This document shows, piece by piece, positions 1-10,199 of a stretch of 64,000 nt of DNA. Origin of the DNA: Clusia tigrina (Eukaryota; Arthropoda; Insecta; Diptera; Clusiidae); assembly GCA_920105625.2 (NCBI GenBank), contig OV050030.1, positions 321,460,368 through 321,524,367 on the forward strand. Reading direction: 5' to 3'. How positions within the stretch are numbered: position 1 is the first letter of the stretch; every line of letters begins with the position of its first letter. Both the position numbers and the translations under genes were made by a program. Under the pieces are notes generated by a model. That model searched no databases and had not been told where the DNA came from. It saw only the letters and a program-made list of their open reading frames with translations.

Positions 1-119
1 AAATGCTAAATTATTTGAGAAATCCTTGTGTAGACGAAAAATGGAAGAGTGGAACATATATACACATAATTAAAAATCGTATAATCGAGAAGGAATCAAA
101 CCCACCAAGGAATCAAATG

Positions 120-485
120 CACCTTAAAGCAAAAAAAAAATTGTTTGTTCGACTTCGGTTGTGACATGCCTTATTTTCACACGAACACTTACTGCGTCGA
201 GAACCAGCACCAAATTGTCAATATTGCACCGGACTCAGAGCTTCATTGAACAAATGCAGAGCTTTCAGTGCAATTAGAAGGAATGTATTTCGTTCGGAAC
301 TCCCTAGAAATCTTTTAAAAAATGTGACTCTAGATAGTATAAAATCAATAGAAACCTTTTTAAGTTGTATAAATATCAATAATAAAATTTAAAATACAAT
401 AGATTAAGATCGAGTCGAAGGCCCATTAATTGTATTTATTGTAATAATTAATTTATTAGAATAAAGTGTAATAATAATAATAATA
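120..485 (+). pseudogene. 3' end of a non-LTR retrotransposon ORF2
   Basis: One frame, open from before base 177 to a stop at 390-392, gives a Cys-rich C-terminus (the segment EPAPNCQYC followed by a downstream Cys) like the zinc-knuckle region that ends the ORF2 of I-group and Jockey-group elements. About 75 bases of AT-rich sequence follow, then a short run of TAA triplets near 468-485, the kind of 3' tail seen on I-like elements. Everything 5' of this is outside the window or lost. The RT family cannot be named from so little sequence. Bases 486-600 continue AT-rich and end in a TAAAA-type repeat, possibly a second tail. Confidence 0.5.
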
Positions 486-794
486 TTTTACCCAGCCGAA
501 AGCCCCTGCTGCTAGCGCTGCTTAGTATAGCTTATTTAATAATTGTTTTTACTATGTAAGCTTTAATAAAATAAAATAAAAATAAAAATATGTTATACCT
601 ATGGAAAGACTTGCGGTACTGTTTGTTACGGGGGCCTGAAAGACAACACCAACGGCCGCATTGAACAAAATTCTCAACTTACCCTCATTCGAGCTCTTTG
701 CGGAAAGCCTTGCAGCAAAATCTGCAGGAAGGTTGATGGCTACTGAACAATTCTGTCTCCGGCCCTTCGATCATAGCTCTGTACGTCAAGTCTA

Positions 795-1098
795 ATGGTC
801 AACACTGACTATGTGGCTCCTATTCTTAGCCTGCGGAAGCAAATAAAAAGGGCTATTGAAAAGGAGGGATGGCAGAGGGGCATGAATGCTAAATGCAAAA
901 CTTTCAACCTATTCACGGACGACTCGAAGATGGAGGACGGGGGTGGAGCAGCCGTCTACTGCCCCGAACTAGATATCAAAAACCCGTTCACACTACCAAA
1001 CTACTGCAGCATTTTTCAAGCTGAAGTTTTTACAGCATGGAAAGCCGCAGAGCTCGCCTGCATAGCAGAAACTACGAACTACACAATAAACTTATACA
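795..1098 (+). pseudogene. RNase H domain, 5' part, of I-group ORF2
   Basis: The frame opening at 795 encodes the first strand of a retrotransposon RNase H: FTDDSK with the catalytic Asp, then a Gly-rich turn, then FQAEVFTAWKAAELA with the catalytic Glu helix. The frame runs into the left terminal repeat of the mariner at 1101. The next RNase H block, with the SQAA motif, resumes at about 2330 after the mariner, so the insertion lies between the second and third catalytic motifs. In a working element this domain would degrade the RNA of the RNA-DNA hybrid made during reverse transcription. Here it is a relic. Confidence 0.7.
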
Positions 1099-1100
1099 TA

Positions 1101-2325
1101 CGAGGGCGGATTGATATTGAAGCTACCTAGCGCTAGATGGCAGCACAAATTTTTTTAGAAATTGCGATCTGTCAAACGTCAGCTGTTAAAATTTCACCAA
1201 AATTCATCGATTAGTTTATTTGTTGTAGTCGTTTGAAGTAAGCAACTTTTGTGTTTCTTGAAAAATGGAAAAAAACGAATTTCGTGCAGTGATTAAACAC
1301 TATTATTTGAAAGGGAAAACGGCGAAAGAGACAAAAAAAAAGCTCGATAAACATTACGGTGAGTCTGCTCCGTCAGATTACATGGTAAAATATTGGATTG
1401 CTGAATTTAAACGCAGCCCAACAAGCACTGCAACAATACCATCAACAGGAACGCCAAAAGAGTTGGTTACTGAAGAAAATATCAAGAAAATCTTCGATAA
1501 CGCTATCGCCGAGTCAAGTTGCGTGAGATTGTTGAAATGGTACACATATCATATGAACGTGTGTTCAACATTTTGCATGAACATTTGCATATGAAAAAGC
1601 TATCGGCAAGATGGGAGCCGCGTTTGCTCAGTGTCGAACAAAAACGAGTTCGACAGACCACTTCACAGCGGTGTTTGGACATGATAAAGCGTAATCCTGT
1701 TGATTTTTGGCGTCGATTAATAACTGTTGATGAATCGTGGGTCCACCACTACACACCTGAAACCAAAAATCAATCGAAACAATAGGTGGAAGCTGGTGGA
1801 AGTGCTCCGAAGAAGGCGAAGGCAGTGAATTCGCCTGGCACGGTTATGGCCACTGTATTTTGGGATGCACACGGAATATTGCTCATCGATTATCTTGAAA
1901 AAGGATCCACAATCACAGGAAAGTATTATCGTGCATTATTGGATCAATTGATTGATGCAATCAAGGAAAAACGACCACATTTAAAGAAGAAAAAAATGCT
2001 CTTTCTTCAAGACAACGCACCGGTTCACACAGCATTAGATACGATGCTAAAATTACGTGAAATACACTTCGAATTGGTTAATCATCCACCTTATAGTCCA
2101 GATTTAGCTCCTAGTGACTTTATCCTGTTTCCAAACTTGAAAAAATGGCTCGCAGGAAAAAGATTCATCTCAAACGAAGAAGTGATTACCGAAACTAACG
2201 CGTATTTTGAGGGGTTTCCGAAATCGTATTTTTCAGCTGGTATAAAAAAGTTGGAATATCGTGTTACTAAGTGTGTCAAAGTAAAAGGAGACTACTTAGG
2301 TAACTTCAATCTCAATCCGCCCTCG
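1101..2325 (+). mobile_element. mariner element (DD34D), complete ends, TA target duplication
   Basis: The left end starts CGAGGGCGGATTGATATTGA at 1101. The right end (2304-2325) is its imperfect inverted copy, with about one mismatch in 22 bases. TA dinucleotides flank both ends (1099-1100 and 2326-2327), the standard mariner target duplication. The 1225-bp length is near the family norm of about 1.3 kb. The transposase inside has family motifs but is broken. The element sits in the RNase H region of a non-LTR element, which reads on directly after the right end. Sequence style is closest to the mellifera/irritans-type mariners, judged by eye. Confidence 0.9.
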
Positions 2326-2355
2326 TATATAGCCAGGCTGCGATCAAAGCTATAA
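1265..2355 (+). pseudogene. mariner transposase, frameshifted and with a nonsense codon
   Basis: The start MEKNEFRAVIKHYYLKGK at 1265 is the typical mariner N-terminus with its helix-turn-helix DNA-binding region. The frame is lost near 1515 and continues one frame over from about 1519. A TAG at 1783-1785 stands where related transposases have Trp, so it probably arose from TGG. The catalytic triad is visible: Asp in TVDESWVHHYTPE (about 1728), Asp in LQDNAPVHT (about 2010), Asp in SPDLAPSDF (about 2117), with 34 residues between the last two (DD34D). No stop precedes the right terminal repeat, so the frame runs out of the element to 2355. Confidence 0.9.
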
Positions 2356-3035
2356 CTTCCTGCTGTGCATCTTCCAGAAATGTTCTGCAATACAAGGCAG
2401 CAATGGATAGACTAGGCACCAATTGGAAGCTACATATCTACTGTGTGCCAGAATATAGAAGGAAATGAAAGTGCGGATGCCATTGCACAAAGCGGAATAT
2501 AACTACCAAACGAGCAAGTAAGTAACGTACTAATGCCTCTAAGAATGATCGACAGCCGTTTTGAAGATGACATGATGAGAAAGGTGAAATAACGGTGGAG
2601 TATTGCCACATGTAAGATCGTAAAGCTCATGTGCAAACCGTACGGCACTCAAAACAAATCGATATTGGCACTTCTGAGGAATGCAGAACGATAGTAGGAG
2701 TGCTCACAGTCACTGTTTAATGGCGGTACACGCTAAAAGGATGGGACTCACAAACAATAGTGAATGCAGGAAATGTGGGGAGCAAGGCACAAGAGAAACT
2801 CTGGGAGCATCTTATATGACTATGCCCCGCAATATCTAAAGCGCGCTTATCACATCTGGGAGCTTCCTGGTTTGAAGGACTAAAAGAGGTCGCGCAACTA
2901 CGTATAGTTTTTCTTTTAAGATTTCCTAAGAGCGACCCCCTGTTCAACGATTCATACTATAGCTCTTAAATAGAGATCCATCCTTCACCACTAAGGACCT
3001 TATAGGTCTACGTGTGGCCTCAACGGCCGACCAGT

Positions 3036-3053
3036 CTAACCTAACCTAACCTA
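3036..3053 (+). repeat. (TAACC)n tail of the upstream non-LTR element
   Basis: Three to four TAACC units directly follow the 3' untranslated end of the plus-strand element. A mirror run (TTAGG units) lies at about 3211-3234 as the tail of the minus-strand element, so the two elements face each other tail to tail. The unit equals the common insect telomere repeat. Confidence 0.7.
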
Positions 3054-3054
3054 A

Positions 3055-3206
3055 GAAACATCTAAAGATTAGGTACAGGATGGGTCCCAACACATTACTC
3101 TGAGGAACACCATATATCATTTCCTTAAGATCAGAGTATTTAGTTACCTGTTTGATTCGAAAAAAGCGATCTGATAGGTATGATTTTAGTATATTATAAT
3201 ACTGTG
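3055..3206 (-). pseudogene. RT fragment of a Jockey/CR1-like element
   Basis: The minus strand encodes about 45 residues in one open frame, including YLSDRFFRIKQVTKYSD and then GVPQSNVLGPILYLI. The second is RT motif (usually GVPQGSVLGP.LF), with Gly replaced by Asn-Val context. The fragment is isolated between the tails of two other non-LTR elements, with no endonuclease or other RT motif around it. It could be a small insertion or a captured filler between two insertions. Confidence 0.65.
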
Positions 3207-3415
3207 TTGGTATGTTAGGTTAGGTTAGGTTAACGTGGCAGCCATTCTAATCCGTTCGAAGGACCAGCTCACTCAGACCACCATGGGTCCATTGTGATAC
3301 CCCCGCGTAACAACGCACCTCCGATTCACTCGTCGAACCATTTCGAAGCCCTAATAAAGCGCAGGATTTGTTTGACCTTCGCGCTAGACACATCTGTAAG
3401 AGAGCTAAAAGAGAG

Positions 3416-4567
3416 CTATTTGCATAAAGAGCCCGCTCTGCTTCTAGCCAGAGCGGGGCAACTACAGAAGAGATGTTCCACAGTCTCCTCCTCCTCCTCA
3501 TCCCCACAGCTTCTGCAGTATTCATGAGAAAATACTCCCAGCATGAGAGGATGTCTGCCGAACAGCCAGTGACCAGTCATACAAGCCACGACCTTAGAGA
3601 TATTCTCTATCGACAGGGCAAGCAAGTCTCTAGATTTCCTTCTATTAAGTTCCGGCCACATTCGCCTAGTTGTTAAGCAAGTGCCCTCTTGTGCCCAAGA
3701 CCCATTGGTCTCACGCACGACCTTATCCTTCAGCATCAGTTTACAGGTGGCAATTGGTATTCCAATCTCACATCTGTCTGTGCCTAAAGGAAGGTTGGTA
3801 CCCCATCTGGCTAGGGCATCAGTCCTACAGTTCCCCTCAATATCCCTATGCCCCGGAACCCATATAAGGCGTACCTTGAAAACGGTACTGATATCATTTA
3901 GGGGTGCTGGGCAGTCCTGAGCAACCTTTGATTTCAGTGCCACCGAATTGATTGACAAGATGGCCGCCTGGCTATCCGAGTAGATATTTATAATATTTTT
4001 TGTTACGGCATGTCTATTTAAGTAGACGGCTACCTCCTTTATGGCTAGGACCTCTGCTTGATAATCACTGAAGTGGTCGGGGAGACGGAAAGAAAGTTCC
4101 AGTCCCAATTCTTGTGAGAAAACTCCAAAACTGACTCTATCGTCAAGTTTGGATCCGTCACTGTAGAAATTAAGTTCCCCCCTTCTCCATGGCATTGGTG
4201 TTTGCCACTCTCTTCTAGACGGAATATATGTTTGGAAGTGCCTATTGAAGTTGAGATTAGCTATAGAGTGGTAAATGTGTTGGATAGAACTACTCCATGT
4301 ATGCGCAATAGTCGAGTGACCAATCTGCCGATCATGCCATAACGCCGCACATTTCCGCCTTAGTGCTGATGTGGCGGCCACTTGTTTCCCTACCAGCTCT
4401 AATGTAGGTAGGTTGAGTATTACTTCTAAAGCTTTAGTAGGCGTGGGCCTTAAGGCACCAGAGATGCATAAAAAAGCCGTTCCTTGGACCTTGCTCAGAA
4501 GCTTTAAATAGCTTTGTTTCTGAGTGGCTGGCCACCATACCAGCACCATACCAGGGATAGCCCCCAC
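3416..4567 (-). pseudogene. ORF2 C-terminal part: thumb, RNase H, zinc knuckle
   Basis: This 383-codon open stretch on the minus strand starts after the RT palm (MVLVWWPATQKQSYLKLLSKVQ, the connection after the RT). It continues through RNase H: FYSDGSKLDD with the first Asp, FRLPDHFSDYQAEVLAIKEV with the Glu, YSDSQAAILSI with the second Asp, and WVPGHRDIEGN. It ends with the CRSCGDEEEEETVEHLFCSC zinc knuckle. It is long and well kept compared with the RT next to it. In the intact protein these domains remove template RNA and help bind the RNA. It is one broken piece of the ORF2 that starts at 6796. Confidence 0.8.
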
Positions 4568-4580
4568 CTGAATCCGACCG

Positions 4581-5557
4581 CTATTTTACATTGGGTTTGC
4601 AGTTAAGTTTCTTATCTAGTACTAGTCCCAAATATCTAACTGTCTCCTTCATCGGAATTTCCACACCTTTGTATGTTAGCGGGGAGACATCAGGAGATCT
4701 ATTTTTCTTGGAAAAGAGAATTAAGTCCATTTTATCGGGGCTTAACCGCAATCCCCTTCTTCCCGTCCAACCAGTAAGCGTGACCATGCTAGAGCGCAAA
4801 ATATCCATAAGAGTGTTTGGATATTTTCCTCTAATCACAGTTGCCAAGTCATCAGCATAGGAAACGATATGGCAACCCCCTCTCTAGGGCTAACAGTAAT
4901 GAATTTACCGCCAAATTCCAGAGCAGGGGGAGAGGACTCCTCCCTGAGCAGTGCCTCTGCAGACCTGTCTGCTTAAGGAGTGGGAACCTAAGCTGGCAGT
5001 TACCTTTCTGCTGACGAGTATCGTCTCTATCAGCGCTACCATATTAGGATCGACGCCCAGAGCTGCTAACGCTCATGTAATGGCGTTCGCAATGATGTTG
5101 TTGAAAGCGCCTTCAATTTCACTGAACGCCTTCTTCCTTCTGCTGGATAACTTTTTCCACTATACCAATAAGTACGTGTAACGCCGTCTCTGTCGATTTG
5201 CCCTTCGTGTATGCATGTTGTGCCGAGGAGATTCTACCAGTTGGTATAACTTCCCGTAAGTGTGCATCCATCAATCTCTCCAGTGTTTTTAGGAGGAAAG
5301 ACGTGAGATTGATTGGTCTGAAGTCTTTAGGATTTACATGTGAGGGCCTGCCCGGATTAGGTATGAAGGAAACCTTCGTTTCTCTCTATCTTAGCGGAAT
5401 ATAACCCTTGTTAAGACAGCTTCTAATTGCAGTCAAATCCCAGGGCGTAATTATGTCCCGTGATTGTTGCAATTCCATCCGGACCCGGAGATTTATATAG
5501 ACCAAAGGTGTTAATGGCCCACTCAACTTTCTCGACTGTAACTATCGCTATCCCTAT
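4581..5557 (-). pseudogene. ORF2 reverse transcriptase domain, frameshifted
   Basis: The minus strand shows RT blocks in several frames. The catalytic SYADDLATVI box is at about 4840-4870, followed by GLRLSPDKMDLILFSKK and YLGLVLDKKLNCKPNV, the usual palm-to-thumb sequence of I-group elements. Upstream, between about 4900 and 5550, blocks such as the conserved FIPN/RPI region are recognisable only in pieces. Many indels make this the most damaged part of the element. The domain would copy element RNA into DNA at a nicked target. Confidence 0.7.
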
Positions 5558-6796
5558 CTAAGACTGCCTGCCCCTAGGTGTCGAGTTATCACCCTCCACA
5601 GTAATACTGCCTGGAAAATGCGTATCTAATAGAAGAGCCAAAGATTCCTCGCTAGATTCGCTCCACATATCACCCGGACCCTTTAGGTAGCACAGGTTGT
5701 GTGGTGTCATCGCTAGGATTCTTCTGAGTCTAGCTGCTTCCGATGTTTCTTCCACATCCCTACAATAATTTTGCCAGGACTGTCGCTGCGCAATTCTGAT
5801 TGCTTTCTTGTATATTTTTAGCTCAGCCTTGTAGGCTTCCCAGTCCGCGGGCAGACCCGAAGTTTTAGCCCTGTTAAATAGTCGCCTGTTGGACTTCCGG
5901 AGAAGGCCTAGATCCATTGACCACCAAGGTGGTTGTTCCTTGCCTCTCAGTTTTACAACCGGGCACCCGGCTGTCAGTGAACTATTCAGGGCCGTGGTTA
6001 CCTGATTGATCAACTCGTCTAATTCCACATGGTCTGTGGGATCAGACGGGAGATTTTTTGGCAGCGCGGCCCTGAGAGTTTTCCTATACTTCCCCCAGTC
6101 CGTTCTCCGTCTATTTCTAAAGGTTTTAACTGGAGCTCGTGGGAAGTTCACTTCGTATTCTATATAGCGATGGTCAGAGTAGGAATTTTCATTCGACACT
6201 CTCCATCTTTTTATATTGTTAGCGAAGTTATCGAAGGTCAGGGTAATATCTAACACTTCCCTTCTATTTTGTGTTATAAACGTCGGCTCTGAGCCTAAAT
6301 TTATCACACTAAGCTTATTCTCTATAATGAAGTCTAAAACTGACTCACCTCTTGCGTTAGTGTTTGAACTTCCCCACAATGTGTTGTGTGCGTTTACGGC
6401 ACTGAAGACAACCAATATCCTTTTGGCTGCGGCTGCCTCCATGACCAATGTCCGAACCTCCTCCGGTGGAGCGTCCTTGTCGTGAGGCATATATGCGGAG
6501 GCAACCCAGAGATTGCTATTTTGCAGCTCAATGCTTGCCGCCACCGTATCGCCATTACTTAACTGTGGGAGCAAAAAGATGTTAATGTTATCCTTTGCAA
6601 CTATACAAGCACGAGGCTTACCTGTGCTCTGAGCGACTATCATCTTGAAGCCTCTCATCTTCAAACCGCAGATTTGACTGCCGCATATCCACGGCTCTTG
6701 GATGAGGGCCACGTCAAAACCGCCGGAACCCAGGCGGACCATCAAGTTCGCAGAGGCGAGTTTACAATGGTGGAGGTTGATTTGGATCAGCTTCAT
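5558..6796 (-). pseudogene. ORF2 N-terminal part: AP-like endonuclease
   Basis: This 412-codon open stretch begins MKLIQINLHHCKLASANLMV, the usual I/R1-group start, and carries the exonuclease-endonuclease-phosphatase signature: LIQEPW (catalytic Glu), a VVFSAVNAHNTLWGSS segment where related enzymes have an Asp before the NAHN block, and SYSDHRYIEYE (catalytic Asp-His). The change from DANAHN to AVNAHN suggests loss of one active-site Asp. A linker with the KPNRR/W-rich region before the RT follows. The start overlaps the end of ORF1 by about 35 bases in another frame. The enzyme would nick target DNA to prime reverse transcription. Confidence 0.8.
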
Positions 6797-8090
6797 AAGA
6801 ATCTGTCCTTCTTACCTCCACCATCGTAACATCCGCGTCCTCCTCTTCTTCGGTGTAGTCAAGAAGGTCGTCCTCCTCAAAGAGCTGCCCGACCCCGGTC
6901 AGCTGCTCTGAGTCAGTCGACCTTTGGCTGCTGGAAAACCCTTCTTCACCACTGCCACACACGCTAGCCTTGTCACCCTCTATCTCCTCCGGTTCCAAAG
7001 CTTGTTCGACGCTGCGTCAGATCCGAACGGTCGCGTCAACGAACCCGAACCTGACTACCCCATTTCTCTCTCCCAGTGAAGCAAGGGACTCAGCGTTGAG
7101 AATCAGCAACACCTGCCTCCTACCTTCCAATGGCTCCTCGAGTTTCGCTCCCTTCCAATTATGGGATGGCAGCTCTCTATTACACGATCTAAAGATCGCC
7201 TCTATTTTCTCCGGCTCAGCTGGCTTAGCCGGGATCCATACTCGGGCGCTGGGTCTGCTGGGAACTTCTTCCCTGCTGACGGCCTCGAGCCTGGCTCCCA
7301 GTCAAATCTCGCCAACCTTGCTTACCGCGATCTTGTATAGGTTGGCTGACCTGCTGTCATCGCATGCGATAAGCTTGGGTCTGCCCTGATACCAGCCCGC
7401 ATCGTAACAGATAGGTGGTCCAGGGTTTTCCTCTAAGAGCTGGAGGTAGACTTCGGCAATCGCTGCTCCACCCACCTCAACTTCTCTTTGGGTATGACCC
7501 CTTCCTCCACCTTCCGGTCAATGATGGCCAGCATCTCACCCCCACCTTTGACAACTTCGCTGTAGGATGGGTATTTCTGGCCGCCGACTTTTTATCTTTT
7601 AGCGACCTCACCCGCCTCTTCAGTCAAACGTTGTCTCTTTTGGGCTGTCCCCGCCGGTTTGCCCAAGCCGGATAGCACACCCCTTGCCCACTCTACCGAT
7701 TTGGCCTGCTCCTCATTGAGCTGATCAGTTGGTACAGCTTGGTATTTTGTCAGAAACTTGAAGGCCGCCTTCTTTTCGTAAAAGGCCTGCTTTGACGGAC
7801 GGACGGGTTTAAACGACCCCCCTGGCCTACCCCAGCAACCTTCTTTGAGCTGCTGGGCCCCTCTCCTGTTTGCTGTCGATTGATCCCCGGGGCAGCGTCC
7901 CACCCCTGACCGCAGTCAGCGTTTGGGTTTTTACCACCTCCTCCGGGTTTCTTCCTTCAGCACCCCTCTGAAAGAGACGAGAGACCGGTTTTCGCAAGTT
8001 TCTCCGTCCCTGCTACCAGCACTCGTGCTGAGACCAGCCCTAACGCTTAAGCCCCCTCTGCCTCCTGCTGCTATCGTTCTGTCTACCACC
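6762..8090 (-). pseudogene. ORF1 (gag-like) of the I-group element, broken
   Basis: On the minus strand, open pieces are spread over frames: a basic N-terminal region around 7931-8090, a middle piece at 7592-7903 (KAAFKFLTKYQAVPTDQLNEEQAKSVEWA region) and a C-terminal acidic tail at 6762-6998 (LFEEDDLLDYTEEEEDADVTMVEV). The tail overlaps the start of ORF2. The matching element at 27.6 kb has the same acidic ADVTVVEV tail at its ORF1/ORF2 overlap, which supports the assignment. I see no CCHC knuckle in the remaining pieces. ORF1 proteins of this group bind element RNA. Long plus-strand frames over 6970-7675 are shadows. Confidence 0.65.
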
Positions 8091-8096
8091 CTTTTG

Positions 8097-8511
8097 AAAA
8101 GTGTTTTTTTTTGACGTGTGGTTTTCAAACTGGCAATACTTTTTTCGGAGTTGGTCTTTTTGACAGCTGTCACTTGATTTATGCTCAATTTGGTTTGCCA
8201 TTTCATAAGTTTATGGCCGAACGCCCATCAAGCGCGTCGCACGTTCGGTGAATGGGCCCAAAACGAGATGGCCACCGATCCCGATTTTCACAAGAAAATT
8301 TTGTTCAGCGATGAAGCTCACTTTTGGTTGAATGGTACGTTAATAAGCAAAATTGTCGCATTTGGAGTGAGGATAATCCACAAGTCATTGTTGAGACGCC
8401 GTTTCATCCTCAAAAAGTCACTGTTTGGTGTGCTCTATGGGCAGGGATCATTGGTCCATATTTCCTCAAAAATGAAGCCGGCCATACTGTTACAGTCAAT
8501 GGGGAATGCTA
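8097..8511 (+). mobile_element. Rosa-like (DD41D) mariner, 3' half deleted
   Basis: The left terminal repeat (about 8097-8125) and the first part of the transposase match the fuller copy at 15237-16157. It encodes the SDEAHFWLNG motif with the first catalytic Asp and the block around TVWCALWAG, then stops at GGGGAATGCTA (8511). From here it is fused to element 5' UTR sequence, so both later catalytic Asp residues and the right end are missing. A short local duplication lies at the fusion. It sits in the 5' region of the minus-strand I-group element. Confidence 0.85.
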
Positions 8512-8870
8512 CGTCCATGTACGCAGAGGTCCATGTACGTGGATAAGGCTAGATAGAACTGGAGGACGCCAAGTATCCGGAGCACTCCGTTAGAGACTGG
8601 GCTATTTTTTGACCTGGGTCCCCAGCCAGGCTGAGCATCGACACGGGTCGTATCCCAGAGGTTTTTTATAGAGGTTTGCTCCTCCACACCCTGTATCCGG
8701 GGAGGTGTTTATTGACTCCTCAGTCTAGATCCGTAGTGTTCTGTTATAAATAGCAGGGTTACCTCGGGCAGGATGCGACTCTTCGCCACGCACTATCGGT
8801 CTAAATGGGATAGAGGCTAATGTTCCTAGAACTCTAATCGCATATTCCCATCCTGCGAAAATTTACGCTT
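8512..8870 (-). other. 5' untranslated region of the I-group element (unit 1)
   Basis: No coding frame is supported here. The segment matches 16282-16630 almost base for base and lies upstream (minus strand) of ORF1 on the far side of the mariner. It probably holds the internal promoter and 5' UTR of the non-LTR element, but I see no motif that proves it. The boundary with the Jockey remnant at about 8880 is approximate. Confidence 0.45.
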
Positions 8871-8879
8871 CAACGAAAC

Positions 8880-10191
8880 CGACGCCTCAACGAAACTGTC
8901 GCTTCAACCCCTATTGTGTTGGTAACTGAGCTTTAGTTTTGTTGAGGAGCCCCCTATGGCATACTTTATCGAAAGCTTTTGAAACATCAAGAAAAATAGC
9001 GGAACACACCTTTGTTCTACATAGGCTTTTTCAATAACTCGAGTTATTTTATGGACTTAATCAATGGTTCAGTTTTTCGTCATATAGGCCAAAATGATGT
9101 TACAACGTGCGCTGGTTTCCCTGGCTTGTTGAACATGATTACCTGTGCAGTTTTCCAGTAAATAGAAACGTGTTCTTAGACTGTAATTTCCTTATTTCTG
9201 TTCGTAGCTCAACATCTATAACCAGAGGGATTCCGACATATTTATCATGGATGAGAGATTCCACTTCGGCTACACTCGATGTGTCATTCGCCTTAAAGAT
9301 ATTTTTAAGGTACTCCGAGAAAGCTGCAGCTTTTTCTGTATTCTTCTTGGTCCATGTTTTTGGTTTTTTTTATTAGGGGTACTGTACGGTTGGGTGTGAA
9401 CAATTTTGTGTACGCCTTCAAAGCGAGTAGTCAGTGTTACGTTCATTTGATAGCTCAGTTAGGTATTTGCGAATAGAATTATTTTAGAATGCTTTTATTT
9501 TACGGGTAAGGTCTTTTGATATTTTATTAAGCCAGCTTTTGCCACCGTCGATGTATTCTGCATTTTTCTGTAATTATTTTATTAATTTCTTTTGTAGACT
9601 TGTATCCTGCTGTGACTTTTCTTTTGACTGGTGTACTACGCCAAGTTGTATAACATTGACAAGCTCAGAATTTAGTCGATTAGCTCGGCAGTACAGTTTA
9701 TTTCATTGGGATGGTCAGCGTGATCAGTCAGGATTTTATTAAAGTATTCCCAATCATTGTATTTATTTACCAGAGTTAGTAGTGGTTCCTTATTAACTAC
9801 AATTTCATGTATTGTTAAGTAGACTGGAGAATTGTCAGAATTCATGTCTAATCCGTTTTCTATGCACAGGTAACTGGCTGAAATCTTTCTGGCGATAAAG
9901 AAGTCAGTAATATCAGGAGTTTTTTTTGTGGATCTATTGGCCAATAAGTCGGTGTCTTAGTAGCAAATGAGATATATCCTGTCATTTGCAGTGCTTTATA
10001 CAATTCTCTACATTTTGTACTGATAAGTCTCGAACCCCGATTGTGTGGTATATTTCAATGTTTTTTAATTTGATATATGATTCTTTAGTGAAATGTGTCT
10101 CAGATATTAAACATATGTGGATTTTTACGTTTTCAAGAATTATTTCAAGCTCGTTCTGATGTTTAAGTAGACCATTTGCGTTCCACAGCAT
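8880..10191 (-). pseudogene. Jockey-clade ORF2 remnant (endonuclease and RT start)
   Basis: The minus strand starts ORF2 at 10191 with MLWNANGLLKHQNELEIIL and then CLISETHFTKESY (catalytic Glu), the standard Jockey endonuclease opening. After an internal loss near 9945-9981 it continues with KTPDITDFFIARKIS and the SDNSPVYLT block (9672-9944). About 9640-8990 covers the linker to the RT in several frames. An AIFLDVSKAFDKVCHRGLL block at about 8940-8995 is the RT motif with the first catalytic Asp. The YADD box and 3' end are absent, so the element is truncated at 8880. Confidence 0.8.
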
Positions 10192-10199
10192 AATTTTTA

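Larger units (their letters stand above)
605..3053 (+). mobile_element. I-group non-LTR element, 3' fragment split by a mariner
   Basis: Conceptual translation across frames gives the segment after the RT domain (a KTTPTAALNKILNLPSFEL stretch at about 640-700), an RNase H domain starting near 890 (FTDDSKMEDGGG, FQAEVF), then, after a 1.2-kb mariner, the SQAAIKAI and EGNESADAIA parts of RNase H (about 2330-2510) and a CRKCGEQGTRETL zinc knuckle near 2770. The sequence ends in three TAACC units at about 3036-3053. Several frameshifts and stops show it is dead. The 5' part (ORF1, endonuclease, most of the RT) is missing. Order and motifs match R1/LOA-type elements that carry RNase H. Confidence 0.75.
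3207..8870 (-). mobile_element. I-group (R1/LOA-like) non-LTR element, decayed, near full length
   Basis: Read on the minus strand it runs 5' to 3' from about 8870 down to a TTAGG-unit tail (in plus sense) at 3211-3234. Order: 5' untranslated region (8512-8870), rosa-like mariner insertion (8097-8511), ORF1 (about 8090-6762), ORF2 with endonuclease (6796-5558), damaged RT (5557-4581), RNase H and zinc knuckle (4567-3416). ORF1 and ORF2 overlap by about 35 bases. Frameshifts and stops occur through ORF1 and the RT. The exact 5' end is not defined. The same family organisation recurs at 27.6-31.9 kb on the plus strand, but the two differ clearly in sequence. Confidence 0.8.

Noticed and set aside
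3030..3240. TTAGG/CCTAA runs as a telomere or telomere-derived array
   Set aside because: Only 3-4 units each and placed exactly at the 3' ends of retrotransposons; kept only as a comment on element tails.
6970..7675. Plus-strand frames of 86-139 codons (and their copies near 14121-14585)
   Set aside because: They overlap the minus-strand ORF1 remnant and have no recognisable domain; treated as shadows.
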